Origin: Actinomyces glycerinitolerans
GTDB taxonomy: Bacteria; Actinomycetota; Actinomycetes; Actinomycetales; Actinomycetaceae
Reading direction: 5' to 3'
Assembly (NCBI RefSeq): GCF_900098745.1
Contig: NZ_FQTT01000001.1
Location: 1 to 64,000 of the forward strand
Length of the DNA stretch: 64,000 nucleotides
This document shows, in pieces, positions 56,201 through 64,000 of this stretch. The notes under the pieces are model-generated. The model had not been told where the DNA came from. It did no database searches and saw nothing but the letters and a program-made list of their open reading frames with translations. The stretch's first letter is position 1. The number at the start of each line of letters is the position of its first letter. Both the position numbers and the translations under genes were made by a program.

Positions 56201-56298
56201 GGCCGCTACCTTAGCGCCTCCACCGGCCCTCTGCCCGCGTCTACTCACCCCGCATCCCGCCGCCCGGGTGCGGCGGGATGCGGTTGGGTGCGATGGCG

Positions 56299-58017
56299 TC
56301 AGTGGGCGAAGTGCCGGGTGCCGGTCAAATACATGGTGATGCCGGCGGCCTGGGCGGCGGCGATGACTTCCTCGTCGCGGATGGAGCCTCCGGGCTGGAC
56401 CACGGCACGCACACCGGCGTCGACGAGCACCTGCAGGCCGTCGGCGAAGGGGAAGAAGGCGTCCGAGGCGGCCACGGAGCCGCGGGCGCGCTCGGGGGCG
56501 GGAGCTTCGGCGCCCTCGGTGCCTGCGGCGTCGGCGGCCGCGTCCCCGGTGGCGCGGGCGCCCAGGGTGTTGGCGCGCTCCACGGCCAGCTTGCAGGAGT
56601 CCACCCGGTTGACCTGCCCCATGCCCACCCCGACGGTGGCCCCGTCGTGGGCCAGCAGGATGGCGTTGGAGCGCACCGCGCGCACGGTGCGCCAGGCGAA
56701 GGCGAGGTCGGCCAGGGTGGCCTCGTCCGCGGCCTCGCCGGACACCAGCGTCCAGCCCGTGGGCGTGTCGCCGGGCGCGTCGATGGCGTCGCGCTCCTGG
56801 ACCACGGCGCCGCCGGAGATCTGCTTGACCTCCCAGCCGCCGCGGGCGGGTGGGGCAACCACCAGGATGCGCAGGTTCTTCTTGGTGCTCAGGATCTCCA
56901 GGGCCTCGTCGTCGTAGGCGGGGGCGGCGATCACCTCGGTGAAGATGGGCTTGATCTGGCGGGCCATGGCGGCGGTGACGGTGGCGTTGGCGGCGATGAC
57001 GCCGCCGTATGCGGACACGGGGTCGCAGGCGTGGGCCTTGCGGTGCGCCTCGGCGACGTCGCCGGCGGCGGATACGGCCACGCCACAGGGGTTGGCGTGC
57101 TTGATGATCGCCACGCAGGTGGCCTCACCGTGGTCGTAGGCGGCGCGTACGGCGGCGTCGGTGTCGGTGTAGTTGTTGTAGCTCATGGCCTTGCCGGACA
57201 GCTGTCGGGCCCCGGCGACGCCCTGCCCGGGAGCGGCGCCGACGGCGGTGTACACGGCGGCCCGCTGGTGCGGGTTCTCCCCGTAGCGCAGTGGGTTCAG
57301 CAGTGTGTAGGCGTCTCCCACGTAGGCGGGCATGGCGGGCGCCGACTCGTCGGCCTGAGCGGCGGCGTCGGCCGCGAGTTGCTGGGCGAACCAGGAGGCG
57401 ACGGCGGCGTCATAGGCGGCGGTGTGGGCGTAGGCGGCCGCGGCCAGGGCGCGGCGCTGGGCCAGGCTGAAGCCGCCGTCGGCCACCGCGTCGGCCACCT
57501 CCCCGTAGCGGGCCGGATCCACCACCACCGCAACCGAGGGGTGGTTCTTGGCGGCGGCGCGCACCATGGCGGGGCCGCCGATGTCGATCTGCTCCACGCA
57601 GGCATCGAAGTCGGCGCCGGAGGCGACCGTCTGGGTGAAGGGGTAGAGGTTGACCACCACCAGGTCGATCGGCGCGACCTCGAGTTCGGTGAGCTGAGCC
57701 AGGTGCTCGGGCTTGCGGCGGTCGGCGAGGATACCGGCATGGATGCGCGGGTGCAGGGTCTTGACGCGCCCGTCCAGGCACTCGGGGAAGCCAGTGACGT
57801 CCTCCACGGCGGTCACGGGCAGGCCGGCGGCGGCGATGGTTGCGGCGGTGGAGCCGGTGGAAATGATCTCGACGCCGTGGCGGGCCAGGGCGGTGGCCAG
57901 CTCGGTCAGGCCGGTCTTGTCGTATACCGAGACCAGGGCGCGGCGGATCGGGACGCGCCCGGCGGCGTCGGCCTGGGCGGCGGGGCAGGCGGGTGTGGAG
58001 GGGGTCTGGGTGGTCAC
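56299..58017 (-). CDS. purH: Bifunctional AICAR transformylase/IMP cyclohydrolase
   Basis: This 572-residue enzyme performs the last two steps of IMP synthesis. The N-terminal MGS-like cyclohydrolase domain shows [29 protein letters not shown] and [16 protein letters not shown]. The transformylase domain shows [43 protein letters not shown] with the catalytic Lys-His pair, and a C-terminal [18 protein letters not shown]. It is longer than usual (about 520-530) because of Ala-rich insertions, for example near residues 485-500. GTG 58017 has AAGGAG eight bases upstream. purN, often just before purH, is absent here. Confidence 0.95.
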   Translation of the reverse strand: MTTQTPSTPACPAAQADAAGRVPIRRALVSVYDKTGLTELATALARHGVEIISTGSTAATIAAAGLPVTAVEDVTGFPECLDGRVKTLHPRIHAGILADRRKPEHLAQLTELEVAPIDLVVVNLYPFTQTVASGADFDACVEQIDIGGPAMVRAAAKNHPSVAVVVDPARYGEVADAVADGGFSLAQRRALAAAAYAHTAAYDAAVASWFAQQLAADAAAQADESAPAMPAYVGDAYTLLNPLRYGENPHQRAAVYTAVGAAPGQGVAGARQLSGKAMSYNNYTDTDAAVRAAYDHGEATCVAIIKHANPCGVAVSAAGDVAEAHRKAHACDPVSAYGGVIAANATVTAAMARQIKPIFTEVIAAPAYDDEALEILSTKKNLRILVVAPPARGGWEVKQISGGAVVQERDAIDAPGDTPTGWTLVSGEAADEATLADLAFAWRTVRAVRSNAILLAHDGATVGVGMGQVNRVDSCKLAVERANTLGARATGDAAADAAGTEGAEAPAPERARGSVAASDAFFPFADGLQVLVDAGVRAVVQPGGSIRDEEVIAAAQAAGITMYLTGTRHFAH

Positions 58018-58141
58018 GGGGGCTCCTTGTGCCGGTGTCGGCGGGACGCCCAGGCGGGCGACGTCCCGTTTTGGGATACCGATGTCCGGCCGGCCGCTCC
58101 CCGGTGGTGCCCCACCCTCGCCAGTTGCGGCCGGGGCCAGC

Positions 58142-59431
58142 CTACCGCCTGTCGGTGCGTGTTTTCAGGTGCTCCCGGGCACTGCCGACGGCCGCGCTGG
58201 TGGCGGCGGCGGTCGCCTCCACGCCGCGGCGGGTCAGCGCGCGGGTGCGCGGGTGGGGCAGCACGGCCACCAGGCCCGCGCCCACCAGCACCATCAGGGC
58301 GACGATCACCGCCACGTAGCCGACGCGCGGGCCGACCTCGGCCATGCGCCCCGGCCCGATCTGCCCGGAGGCGGCCAGGCCCACCAGCAGCACGCCGACG
58401 CCGAGCAGCGCCGTGACCGTCGCCGCTGTCGCCGCCGCCTGCCGCAGCGGCAGCTCGCGCAACACCACCCGGTGCCGCCACGCCACTATGCCGGCAGCCA
58501 CCGCAATCACGAACGGCAGGGCGCCGCCCCAGGTGCCGACGGCAGCGGTCGGCAGCCCACCCAGGAGCGGCAGCGCCGGCACGGCCCCGGCGAGCACACG
58601 GGTGGGCGAGAACACCGAGCCGGCGCCCACCACGAATCCGGGGCCGGCCAGCCAGGACAGGGCCCACACCATCCAGGTGGGCAGCCAGCCCAGTTGCAGC
58701 GCCACCAGGCCCACCGTCGCCGCCAACGAGCCGCCGGCGACGGCGTCGTGCAGCCGGGCGACCCGACCCGACCCCGCGATCAGGCCCGCCAACGCCACCA
58801 CCGCGGCCAGCCCCAACAGCACCAGCGCCAGTTCGCGGGCGATACGCAACGCCGCCCCGAGCCACCGGGGGCGCCGTTCCTGCCAGGCGGCCGGCGCCGG
58901 CCAGCCCCGGCCGGAGCGCTGCAGGTAGCCGGCGGTGACGGCGGCATTCAGGACGGTCACCCCGATCACCGCGGTCCAGGTGCGGGAATCGGCGGGGTGG
59001 GTGGCGACGGCGATCAGCAGCGCCGTCAGGGTGGCGGCAAGCACCGCGATCGCGCCGGCGGCGGGCCCGCTGATCCGGGCCCGGCGCACGGAGGATCGGG
59101 TCAGCCACGCCTGCAGCAGCGTCAGTCCCAGCAGCGGCAGGCTGAGCGTGCCGTAGTCGCCGTCGGGGCTCCCCATGGCGCCGCCGAAGCCGAGGCTCCA
59201 AATGCCGGTGCCCGTGCGCAGCACGCCGCCCAGGGTCAGGGCCGCGGCGGCATCGCGGGAGGAGTCGACCAGGTACAGGACGAGGGTGGGCAGGACCACG
59301 ACGCCCCAGCCGAGCGCCACCGCCTCCACGCCTGCGCGCACGGCCAGCGGCCAGTCGGCGGGCAGGGTCGGACGCCGGGAGCCGCCCGGCGTCGGCGGGG
59401 GCTGTCGGTGCAGCCGGTCCCTAAGGTTCAT
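58142..59431 (-). CDS. DUF6350 family polytopic membrane protein
   Basis: This 429-residue protein has about ten hydrophobic helices and Arg-rich loops. The [24 protein letters not shown] start and the [26 protein letters not shown] segment are family features of DUF6350, found next to purine genes in actinobacteria. Function is unknown. ATG 59431 is used although the frame continues far upstream across the phosphofructokinase promoter. It precedes purH by 124 bp. Confidence 0.8.
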   Translation of the reverse strand: MNLRDRLHRQPPPTPGGSRRPTLPADWPLAVRAGVEAVALGWGVVVLPTLVLYLVDSSRDAAAALTLGGVLRTGTGIWSLGFGGAMGSPDGDYGTLSLPLLGLTLLQAWLTRSSVRRARISGPAAGAIAVLAATLTALLIAVATHPADSRTWTAVIGVTVLNAAVTAGYLQRSGRGWPAPAAWQERRPRWLGAALRIARELALVLLGLAAVVALAGLIAGSGRVARLHDAVAGGSLAATVGLVALQLGWLPTWMVWALSWLAGPGFVVGAGSVFSPTRVLAGAVPALPLLGGLPTAAVGTWGGALPFVIAVAAGIVAWRHRVVLRELPLRQAAATAATVTALLGVGVLLVGLAASGQIGPGRMAEVGPRVGYVAVIVALMVLVGAGLVAVLPHPRTRALTRRGVEATAAATSAAVGSAREHLKTRTDRR

Positions 59432-59699
59432 GCCCGCATCTCCATCCTGTTCAGGGGCGTACCTCCCGACGGCGTCGGGCTGATCGGCACCGACACTAAC
59501 CCGGTCCGGAGGGTGGGGCGCGCTAGGACACGGGCGGACGCGGGGACGAGCTCCTGGCTGTACCCGGGCGAACCGGGCCAACCGCGCAGCCAAGGTAAAC
59601 AAGGTGTGAACGAGCCCGGGCGAGCCTGGGGCATGCGGCGCGGACCACACTAGAATCGGGGTCAGCACCAGGCACCGGACGCCCACGGAAGGACCCACG

Positions 59700-62078
59700 A
59701 TGGCTAACGACGCGCTCATCAGTACTTCGACCGGCCCCGCTGACGTAGCCGGTACTCCCCCCGCCTCCACCAGCGATGAGCCCGTGCGCATCGGCGTGCT
59801 CACCTCTGGCGGTGACGCGCAGGGCATGAACGCTGCCGTGCGCGCCGTCGTACGGACCGCGCTGCGCATGGGCGCACAGCCGTACGCGGTCATGGAGGGT
59901 TGGTCGGGCGCCGTGGCCGGCGGGGATGGGATACGCAAACTGGAGTGGGACTCGGTCGGCTCCATCCTGCACCGCGGCGGCACCATCATCGGCACCGCCC
60001 GCTCGGCGGAGTTCCGCGAGCGCGCCGGGCAGCTGGCGGCCTGCCGCAACCTGCTGGAGCATGACATCGACCGGCTGGTGGTGATCGGCGGGGACGGCTC
60101 CCTGACCGGCACCAACGAGTTCCGTAAGAACTGGCCGTCCCTGGTGGCCGAGCTGGTCGAGCGCGGGGACATCACCGAGCAGACGGCGGCCGCGCACCCG
60201 GTGCTCATGGTTACCGGGCTGGTCGGTTCGATCGACAATGACCTGGTGGGCGCCGACATGACCATCGGCGCCGACTCCGCCCTGCACCGCATCCTGGAGG
60301 CGATCGACGACATCTCCTCCACCGCCGCCTCCCACCAGCGCACCTTCATTGTGGAGGTGATGGGTCGGCACTGTGGCTACCTGGCGCTGATGGCGGCCGT
60401 GGCCGGAGGCTGCGACTACGTGCTCGTGCCGGAGCTGCCGCCCGCCGAGGGGTGGGAGGAGGACATGTGCCGCAAGCTCGCCAAGGGCCGGGAGGCGGGG
60501 CGCCGCGAGTCCATGGTGATCGTGGCCGAGGGGGCCACCGACCGCTCCGGCAACCCCATCACCGCCGACGACGTCAAGCGGGTCATGGCGGAGCGCCTCG
60601 GCGAGGAGGCCCGCGTGACCATCCTCGGTCACGTGCAGCGAGGTGGTAAGCCGAGTGCCTACGACCGCTGGATGTCCACCCTGCTTGGTTGCACCGCCGC
60701 GCGCGAGGTGGTGCTGGCCACCGCGGAGAGCGAGCCGGTGATCATCGCCGAGCGGCACAACCGCATTAGGCGTCTGCCCATGATGGAGCAGATCCGCGCC
60801 ACCCGGGCCGTAAAGGACCTGGTGGCGGCCGGCGACTACCGGGGCGCGGTGGCGGCCCGCGGCTCCAGCTTCGAGCAGATGCTGGGGATCTTCGAGACCA
60901 TGTCCACCCCGCCGGAGTTGGACCCGGCAGCAGAGGACACGCTGCAGGGTGCCGGCCGCGCCCGGCGGGTGGCGATCGTGCACGCCGGCGGGCTGGCGCC
61001 GGGCATGAACACGGCGGCGCGCGCCGCGGTGCGCCTGGGCCTGGACCACGGCTTCACCATGCTCGGCGTGTACGGCGGCTTCCCGGGTCTGCTGGACGGG
61101 AACGTGCGCGAACTGTCCTGGGACGACGTCGAGGGCTGGGTCGGCGACGGCGGCGCCGAGCTGGGCACACGCCGGGATATCCCCACCATTGAGCAGCTGT
61201 ACGCGCTGGGGCGAACGATCGAGTCCAATCAGATCGACGCCCTGCTGATCATCGGCGGTTTCAACGCCTACCTGGCCGCGCATGAGCTGGTCACCGAGCG
61301 GGACCGCTACCCCGCCTTTAAAATCCCCATGATCTGCGTGCCCGCATCCATTGACAACAACCTGCCCGGCTCCGAGCTGTCGGTCGGGGCGGACACGGCC
61401 CTGAACAGCGCCGTGGGCGCGCTGGACGCGATCAAGCAGTCGGCGGCCGCCTCGCGTCGCTGCTTCGTGGCGGAGGCGATGGGCCGCCGCTGCGGCTACC
61501 TGACCCTGATGAGCGGCATAGCCACCGGCGCGGAGCGGGTGTACCTCAACGAGGAGGGGCTGACGCTGAAGAAGTTGGCCCAGGACTCGGCCCGCATGGT
61601 GGAGTCCTTCCGCTCGGGCCGCAAGCTCTACCTGGTGATCCGCAATGAACGGGCCAGCGAGAACTACACCCTGGACGTGCTGGCGAAGATCTTCTCCGAG
61701 GAGAGCGAGGGCCTGTACGACGTGCGGCAGGCGCAGATCGGTCACCTGCAGCAGGGCGGCGACCCGACCGCCTTCGACCGCATCATGGCCACCAAGCTGG
61801 TGGCGCACGCGCTGGACCTGCTGTCCGACCAGTTGGACGCCGGCACCTATCACTCCAGCTATGTGGGGCTCGTGGAGGGGCGGATTACTCACCACCGCCT
61901 GGAGCACATGGATGAGGAACTGGACCTGACCGCGCGCCGCCCGCTGCACCAGTGGTGGATGGGCCTGCGCGACGCCATCGGCCTGGTCAACAAGGACCTG
62001 GGGGTGATTCACCCGCAGGAGGTTCCCGACTTCGGCCAGACGGTCACCCAGGCGGCCTCCGCCGGGGAGACGGACTGA
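59700..62078 (+). CDS. pfkA: Eukaryote-type (tandem-domain) 6-phosphofructokinase
   Basis: This 792-residue enzyme phosphorylates fructose-6-phosphate. It is two PFK domains in tandem, about 25-405 and 420-775. The N-domain is complete: LTSGGDAQGMNAAVR, IGGDGSLTG with Asp132, and GSIDNDLVG with Asp179 and Asp181. The C-domain is degenerate at the same sites: IIGGFNAYLAA lacks the GDG aspartate, and SIDNNLPGSELSVGADTALN has Asp552 but Asn554. This is the layout of animal and fungal PFK, whose C-half became the allosteric site, and the segment GADTALN to IKQSAA and QIGHLQQGGDPTAFDR is strikingly like it. Usual bacterial PfkA is about 320-340 residues. ATG 59700 has GGAAGGA upstream; TAGAAT at 59651-59656 may be the -10. 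Confidence 0.9.
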   Translation: MANDALISTSTGPADVAGTPPASTSDEPVRIGVLTSGGDAQGMNAAVRAVVRTALRMGAQPYAVMEGWSGAVAGGDGIRKLEWDSVGSILHRGGTIIGTARSAEFRERAGQLAACRNLLEHDIDRLVVIGGDGSLTGTNEFRKNWPSLVAELVERGDITEQTAAAHPVLMVTGLVGSIDNDLVGADMTIGADSALHRILEAIDDISSTAASHQRTFIVEVMGRHCGYLALMAAVAGGCDYVLVPELPPAEGWEEDMCRKLAKGREAGRRESMVIVAEGATDRSGNPITADDVKRVMAERLGEEARVTILGHVQRGGKPSAYDRWMSTLLGCTAAREVVLATAESEPVIIAERHNRIRRLPMMEQIRATRAVKDLVAAGDYRGAVAARGSSFEQMLGIFETMSTPPELDPAAEDTLQGAGRARRVAIVHAGGLAPGMNTAARAAVRLGLDHGFTMLGVYGGFPGLLDGNVRELSWDDVEGWVGDGGAELGTRRDIPTIEQLYALGRTIESNQIDALLIIGGFNAYLAAHELVTERDRYPAFKIPMICVPASIDNNLPGSELSVGADTALNSAVGALDAIKQSAAASRRCFVAEAMGRRCGYLTLMSGIATGAERVYLNEEGLTLKKLAQDSARMVESFRSGRKLYLVIRNERASENYTLDVLAKIFSEESEGLYDVRQAQIGHLQQGGDPTAFDRIMATKLVAHALDLLSDQLDAGTYHSSYVGLVEGRITHHRLEHMDEELDLTARRPLHQWWMGLRDAIGLVNKDLGVIHPQEVPDFGQTVTQAASAGETD

Positions 62079-62135
62079 GGGGCCGGCAGTGTTGAGAGCG
62101 TCTCCGGCCGGTATGGCTTCGGGCATGATGCGGAT

Positions 62136-63206
62136 ATGGTGACAATCGCCGATGTCGCGCGGCACGCTGGTGTCTCGCCAAAGACTGTGTCAAATGTGCT
62201 CAACGGATACCGGTATCTGCGTCCCGAGACCAAGGAGCGTGTGGAGAAGGCGATTCAGGAGCTGGGGTACACGGTCAATCTTGCGGCACGAGGCCTGCGA
62301 CGCGGTCGCACTGGGATGGTTACGCTGGCGGTGCCGGATCTGCGCGACCCCTACCTGGCGGAGCTCTCGGGGGAAGTCATTCACGCAGCCGAACGCAGAG
62401 GGGGCCGCGTACTGGTGACGCAGACGGACGGCCAACGCGAGCGCGAAATCGACGTCCTACACGGACCCAACCGACACTTCACCGACGGAACTATTCTCAG
62501 TCCTCAGGCCCTCGGCTCGGAAGACTTGGAGCAGTACCAAGTCGACTTCCCGCTGGTGTTGTTGGGCGAGCGCGTCGATCCGCCTGATTTGGACCGGGTG
62601 ACTCTGCCGAACGTGGCTGCTGCGCATGCCCTGACCGCCTACGTGCTCAGCCTGGGCTGTCGCAGAGTGGCGCTTCTGGGCTGCGCGCCGGGTACCGACC
62701 ACGGCTCGGCTCCACTGCGTGAACGCGGTTTTCGCGCGGCTCATACGGAGATGGGTCTTGAGGTCGATGAACGTCTGTTGCTTTCGGAGTCGACCTGGCG
62801 CCTGCCTCAGGGTACCCAGAGAATGAATGCCTTTATCGACTCGGGGATTCCCTTCGACGCCGTGGTGGCGATGAATGACGCCCTGGCAATTGGCGCCTTA
62901 CACAGCTTCCGAGCGCATGACATCCGAGTGCCAGATGCCGTGAAGGTGGTAGGCATCGATAACATTGAGGATGCTTCCTTCACCAGCCCGACCCTCACGT
63001 CCTTATCCGTGGATCACCGGGAGTTCGCGAGAGAGGCCATCCGCCTGTTGATGATGCGGATCGACGAGCACCATCGCGATCCCGCCCTGCCCCGTCAACC
63101 CAGGGAGCTTATCCAGCCCGCCTTCCATATCGAGGTGCGGCAGTCCACCGGAGGAGTACCCGCGGACGCCAACACCCTCGACGATTCTGGTACCGGTTCG
63201 GTTTAA
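62136..63206 (+). CDS. LacI family transcriptional regulator
   Basis: This 356-residue regulator has a LacI helix-turn-helix and hinge (VTIADVARHAGVSPKTVSNVLNGY, ETKERVEKAIQELGY) followed by a periplasmic-binding-protein-like effector domain (TGMVTLAVPDLRDPYLAEL, VVAMNDALAIGALHSF, VVGIDNIEDASFTSPTLTSLS). The sugar it senses is unknown. It is convergent with a GH92 glycosidase gene 13 bp away and may belong to a glycan-use locus that continues outside the window. Its G+C content is lower than that of the preceding pfk gene. ATG 62136 lacks a strong ribosome site. Confidence 0.9.
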   Translation: MVTIADVARHAGVSPKTVSNVLNGYRYLRPETKERVEKAIQELGYTVNLAARGLRRGRTGMVTLAVPDLRDPYLAELSGEVIHAAERRGGRVLVTQTDGQREREIDVLHGPNRHFTDGTILSPQALGSEDLEQYQVDFPLVLLGERVDPPDLDRVTLPNVAAAHALTAYVLSLGCRRVALLGCAPGTDHGSAPLRERGFRAAHTEMGLEVDERLLLSESTWRLPQGTQRMNAFIDSGIPFDAVVAMNDALAIGALHSFRAHDIRVPDAVKVVGIDNIEDASFTSPTLTSLSVDHREFAREAIRLLMMRIDEHHRDPALPRQPRELIQPAFHIEVRQSTGGVPADANTLDDSGTGSV

Positions 63207-63219
63207 GTGTCGCGAAGCG

Positions 63220-64000
63220 TCAAATGATTTCGAGTTGAGTCAGCCTGGCCCCGGTTGGGAATCGCAAGCTGACGGCCTCGACGTTATGTACCCCCGCCGG
63301 CGACGCAGGCAGCCCGATCACCCGCGTTTCCTCGGGCCAGCGAAATACCACCCGGCGTTTGACGGCCCCGGACCACGCCCCGTCTTCACGGACGGCTATT
63401 TCCACATCAACGCTGCCGGTTCCGGTTAGAGTGGCGACCCGTGCCACCTCAGGACGATCCAACTCCACCTCCAGTCGCGTGTCGGGCGGCAGCACGGTCT
63501 CGGTATCTGCAGAGTCGTCTACGAGAGCAACAGCCCCCGGCACTGTCGAACGCAGGTTCTCGGAGTGCGCCTTGTCCCGCTGATATTCGTGTTCGTCGCT
63601 GGTCATCGACAACCGGCGGTCGCCAAGCCCCCAACTGTGGGGTTGGGAGCAAACACGAACCAGGACATGCACGTCGGCGTGCAGTGTGGAGGCGTCTACT
63701 ACCGGAGCAGTGAGTGGGTGTCCGTTGACCTCGACGCCTGCGATGTACTTGCCATCACCCTCTCGGGTTATTGACAGGACACTGCCGTCACGGCGCGTCC
63801 AGCGCACAGAGGCCAGCTGCGGCGGGGTGACAACAAACTTCCCCGAACCCACGTCGAGCGGGTACAACCCCATGGCCACAAGGAGCCACCAGGCACTGAA
63901 CTCGCCGTTGTCCTCGTCTCCCGGCCACCCCTGCCCGATGCGTCCACCGTTGAATAGATAATCGAAAGCGTCAGTCAGGACCTCAGCGGCTCGATCGGGC
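63220..64000 (-). CDS. GH92 family glycosidase, C-terminal part (5' end outside window)
   Basis: The frame is open from the window edge to the stop at 63220, giving 259 visible residues of a longer protein. The segment QGWPGDEDNGEFSAWWLL followed by VAMGLYPLDVGSGKFVVTPP is the conserved GH92 signature region with the acidic pair of the catalytic domain. The rest (about 200 residues) is beta-rich, with EVNGHPL typical of the GH92 C-terminal module and a further jelly-roll-like part. GH92 enzymes are mostly calcium-dependent exo-alpha-mannosidases. The exact linkage cannot be read. It is convergent with the LacI regulator. Confidence 0.82.
   Translation of the reverse strand, partial: PDRAAEVLTDAFDYLFNGGRIGQGWPGDEDNGEFSAWWLLVAMGLYPLDVGSGKFVVTPPQLASVRWTRRDGSVLSITREGDGKYIAGVEVNGHPLTAPVVDASTLHADVHVLVRVCSQPHSWGLGDRRLSMTSDEHEYQRDKAHSENLRSTVPGAVALVDDSADTETVLPPDTRLEVELDRPEVARVATLTGTGSVDVEIAVREDGAWSGAVKRRVVFRWPEETRVIGLPASPAGVHNVEAVSLRFPTGARLTQLEII

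Noticed and set aside
59523-62165. An 880-codon minus-strand frame opposite phosphofructokinase
   Set aside because: It is the shadow of the pfk gene; the plus-strand frame has full PFK motifs and a good ribosome site.

Overview
The window comes from a high-GC Gram-positive actinobacterium, most likely a member of the Actinomycetaceae close to Actinomyces. Evidence for this is the roughly two-thirds G+C coding DNA with frequent GTG starts, actinobacterial marker families (UPF0182, PPA1309, DUF2342, DUF3017, DUF6350, UvrD2 with HRDC), the complete GlgE alpha-glucan pathway, and a fermentative outfit (trehalose PTS, glycyl radical enzyme). No rRNA, tRNA or CRISPR was seen. The genus is an inference from gene content.

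Layout. 1-343: the end of a transposase cut by the window edge. 492-13479: a conserved actinobacterial housekeeping block (UPF0182, PPA1309, DUF2342, Lon-like PDZ protease, ThiF-like protein, uvrD2, nudC, cysteine desulfurase). 13562-18246: a trehalose locus (treR convergent with treC-treP, with a perfect palindromic operator) that sits between the cysteine desulfurase and mnmA. 19628-21599: a GntR(YtrA)-ABC transporter operon. 21600-22920: a gene-free, repeat-rich kilobase. 22921-24756: etfBA. 24896-41069: an alpha-glucan island with glgX, trpS, glgE, treS, maltokinase, glgB, a lower-GC HAD phosphatase and methyltransferase, and glgP. 41559-46543: a DeoR regulator, glycyl radical enzyme and fructose-6-phosphate aldolase operon, divergent from the activating enzyme. 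46576-52980: a CnoX-like protein, an envelope protein pair, a DivIVA-like coiled-coil protein, a GntR regulator and small unknowns. 53160-59431: mdh, a dicarboxylate symporter, DUF3017, purH and DUF6350. 59700-62078: a duplicated, eukaryote-type phosphofructokinase. 62136-64000: a LacI regulator and the C-terminal part of a GH92 glycosidase running off the edge.

How the genes work together. Trehalose enters through TreP as trehalose-6-phosphate and is hydrolysed by TreC. Inside the cell TreS, maltokinase, GlgE and GlgB can turn trehalose or maltose into branched alpha-glucan, and GlgX and GlgP take it apart again. The glycyl radical enzyme, its activase and the FSA-type aldolase next to glgP match the gene set recently described for radical glycolysis of 1,5-anhydrohexitol-6-phosphates in E. 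coli. Because 1,5-anhydroglucitol can derive from alpha-glucans, this placement is suggestive. Phosphofructokinase, EtfAB and malate dehydrogenase complete a central-carbon theme.

The most unusual non-coding signals are dispersed palindromic repeats around the methyltransferase and glgP, a second repeat family shared between two distant gaps, and a 19-bp tandem repeat array leading into a 13-bp stem-loop. All calls were made by reading the sequence without database searches. Domain names rest on recognised motifs.
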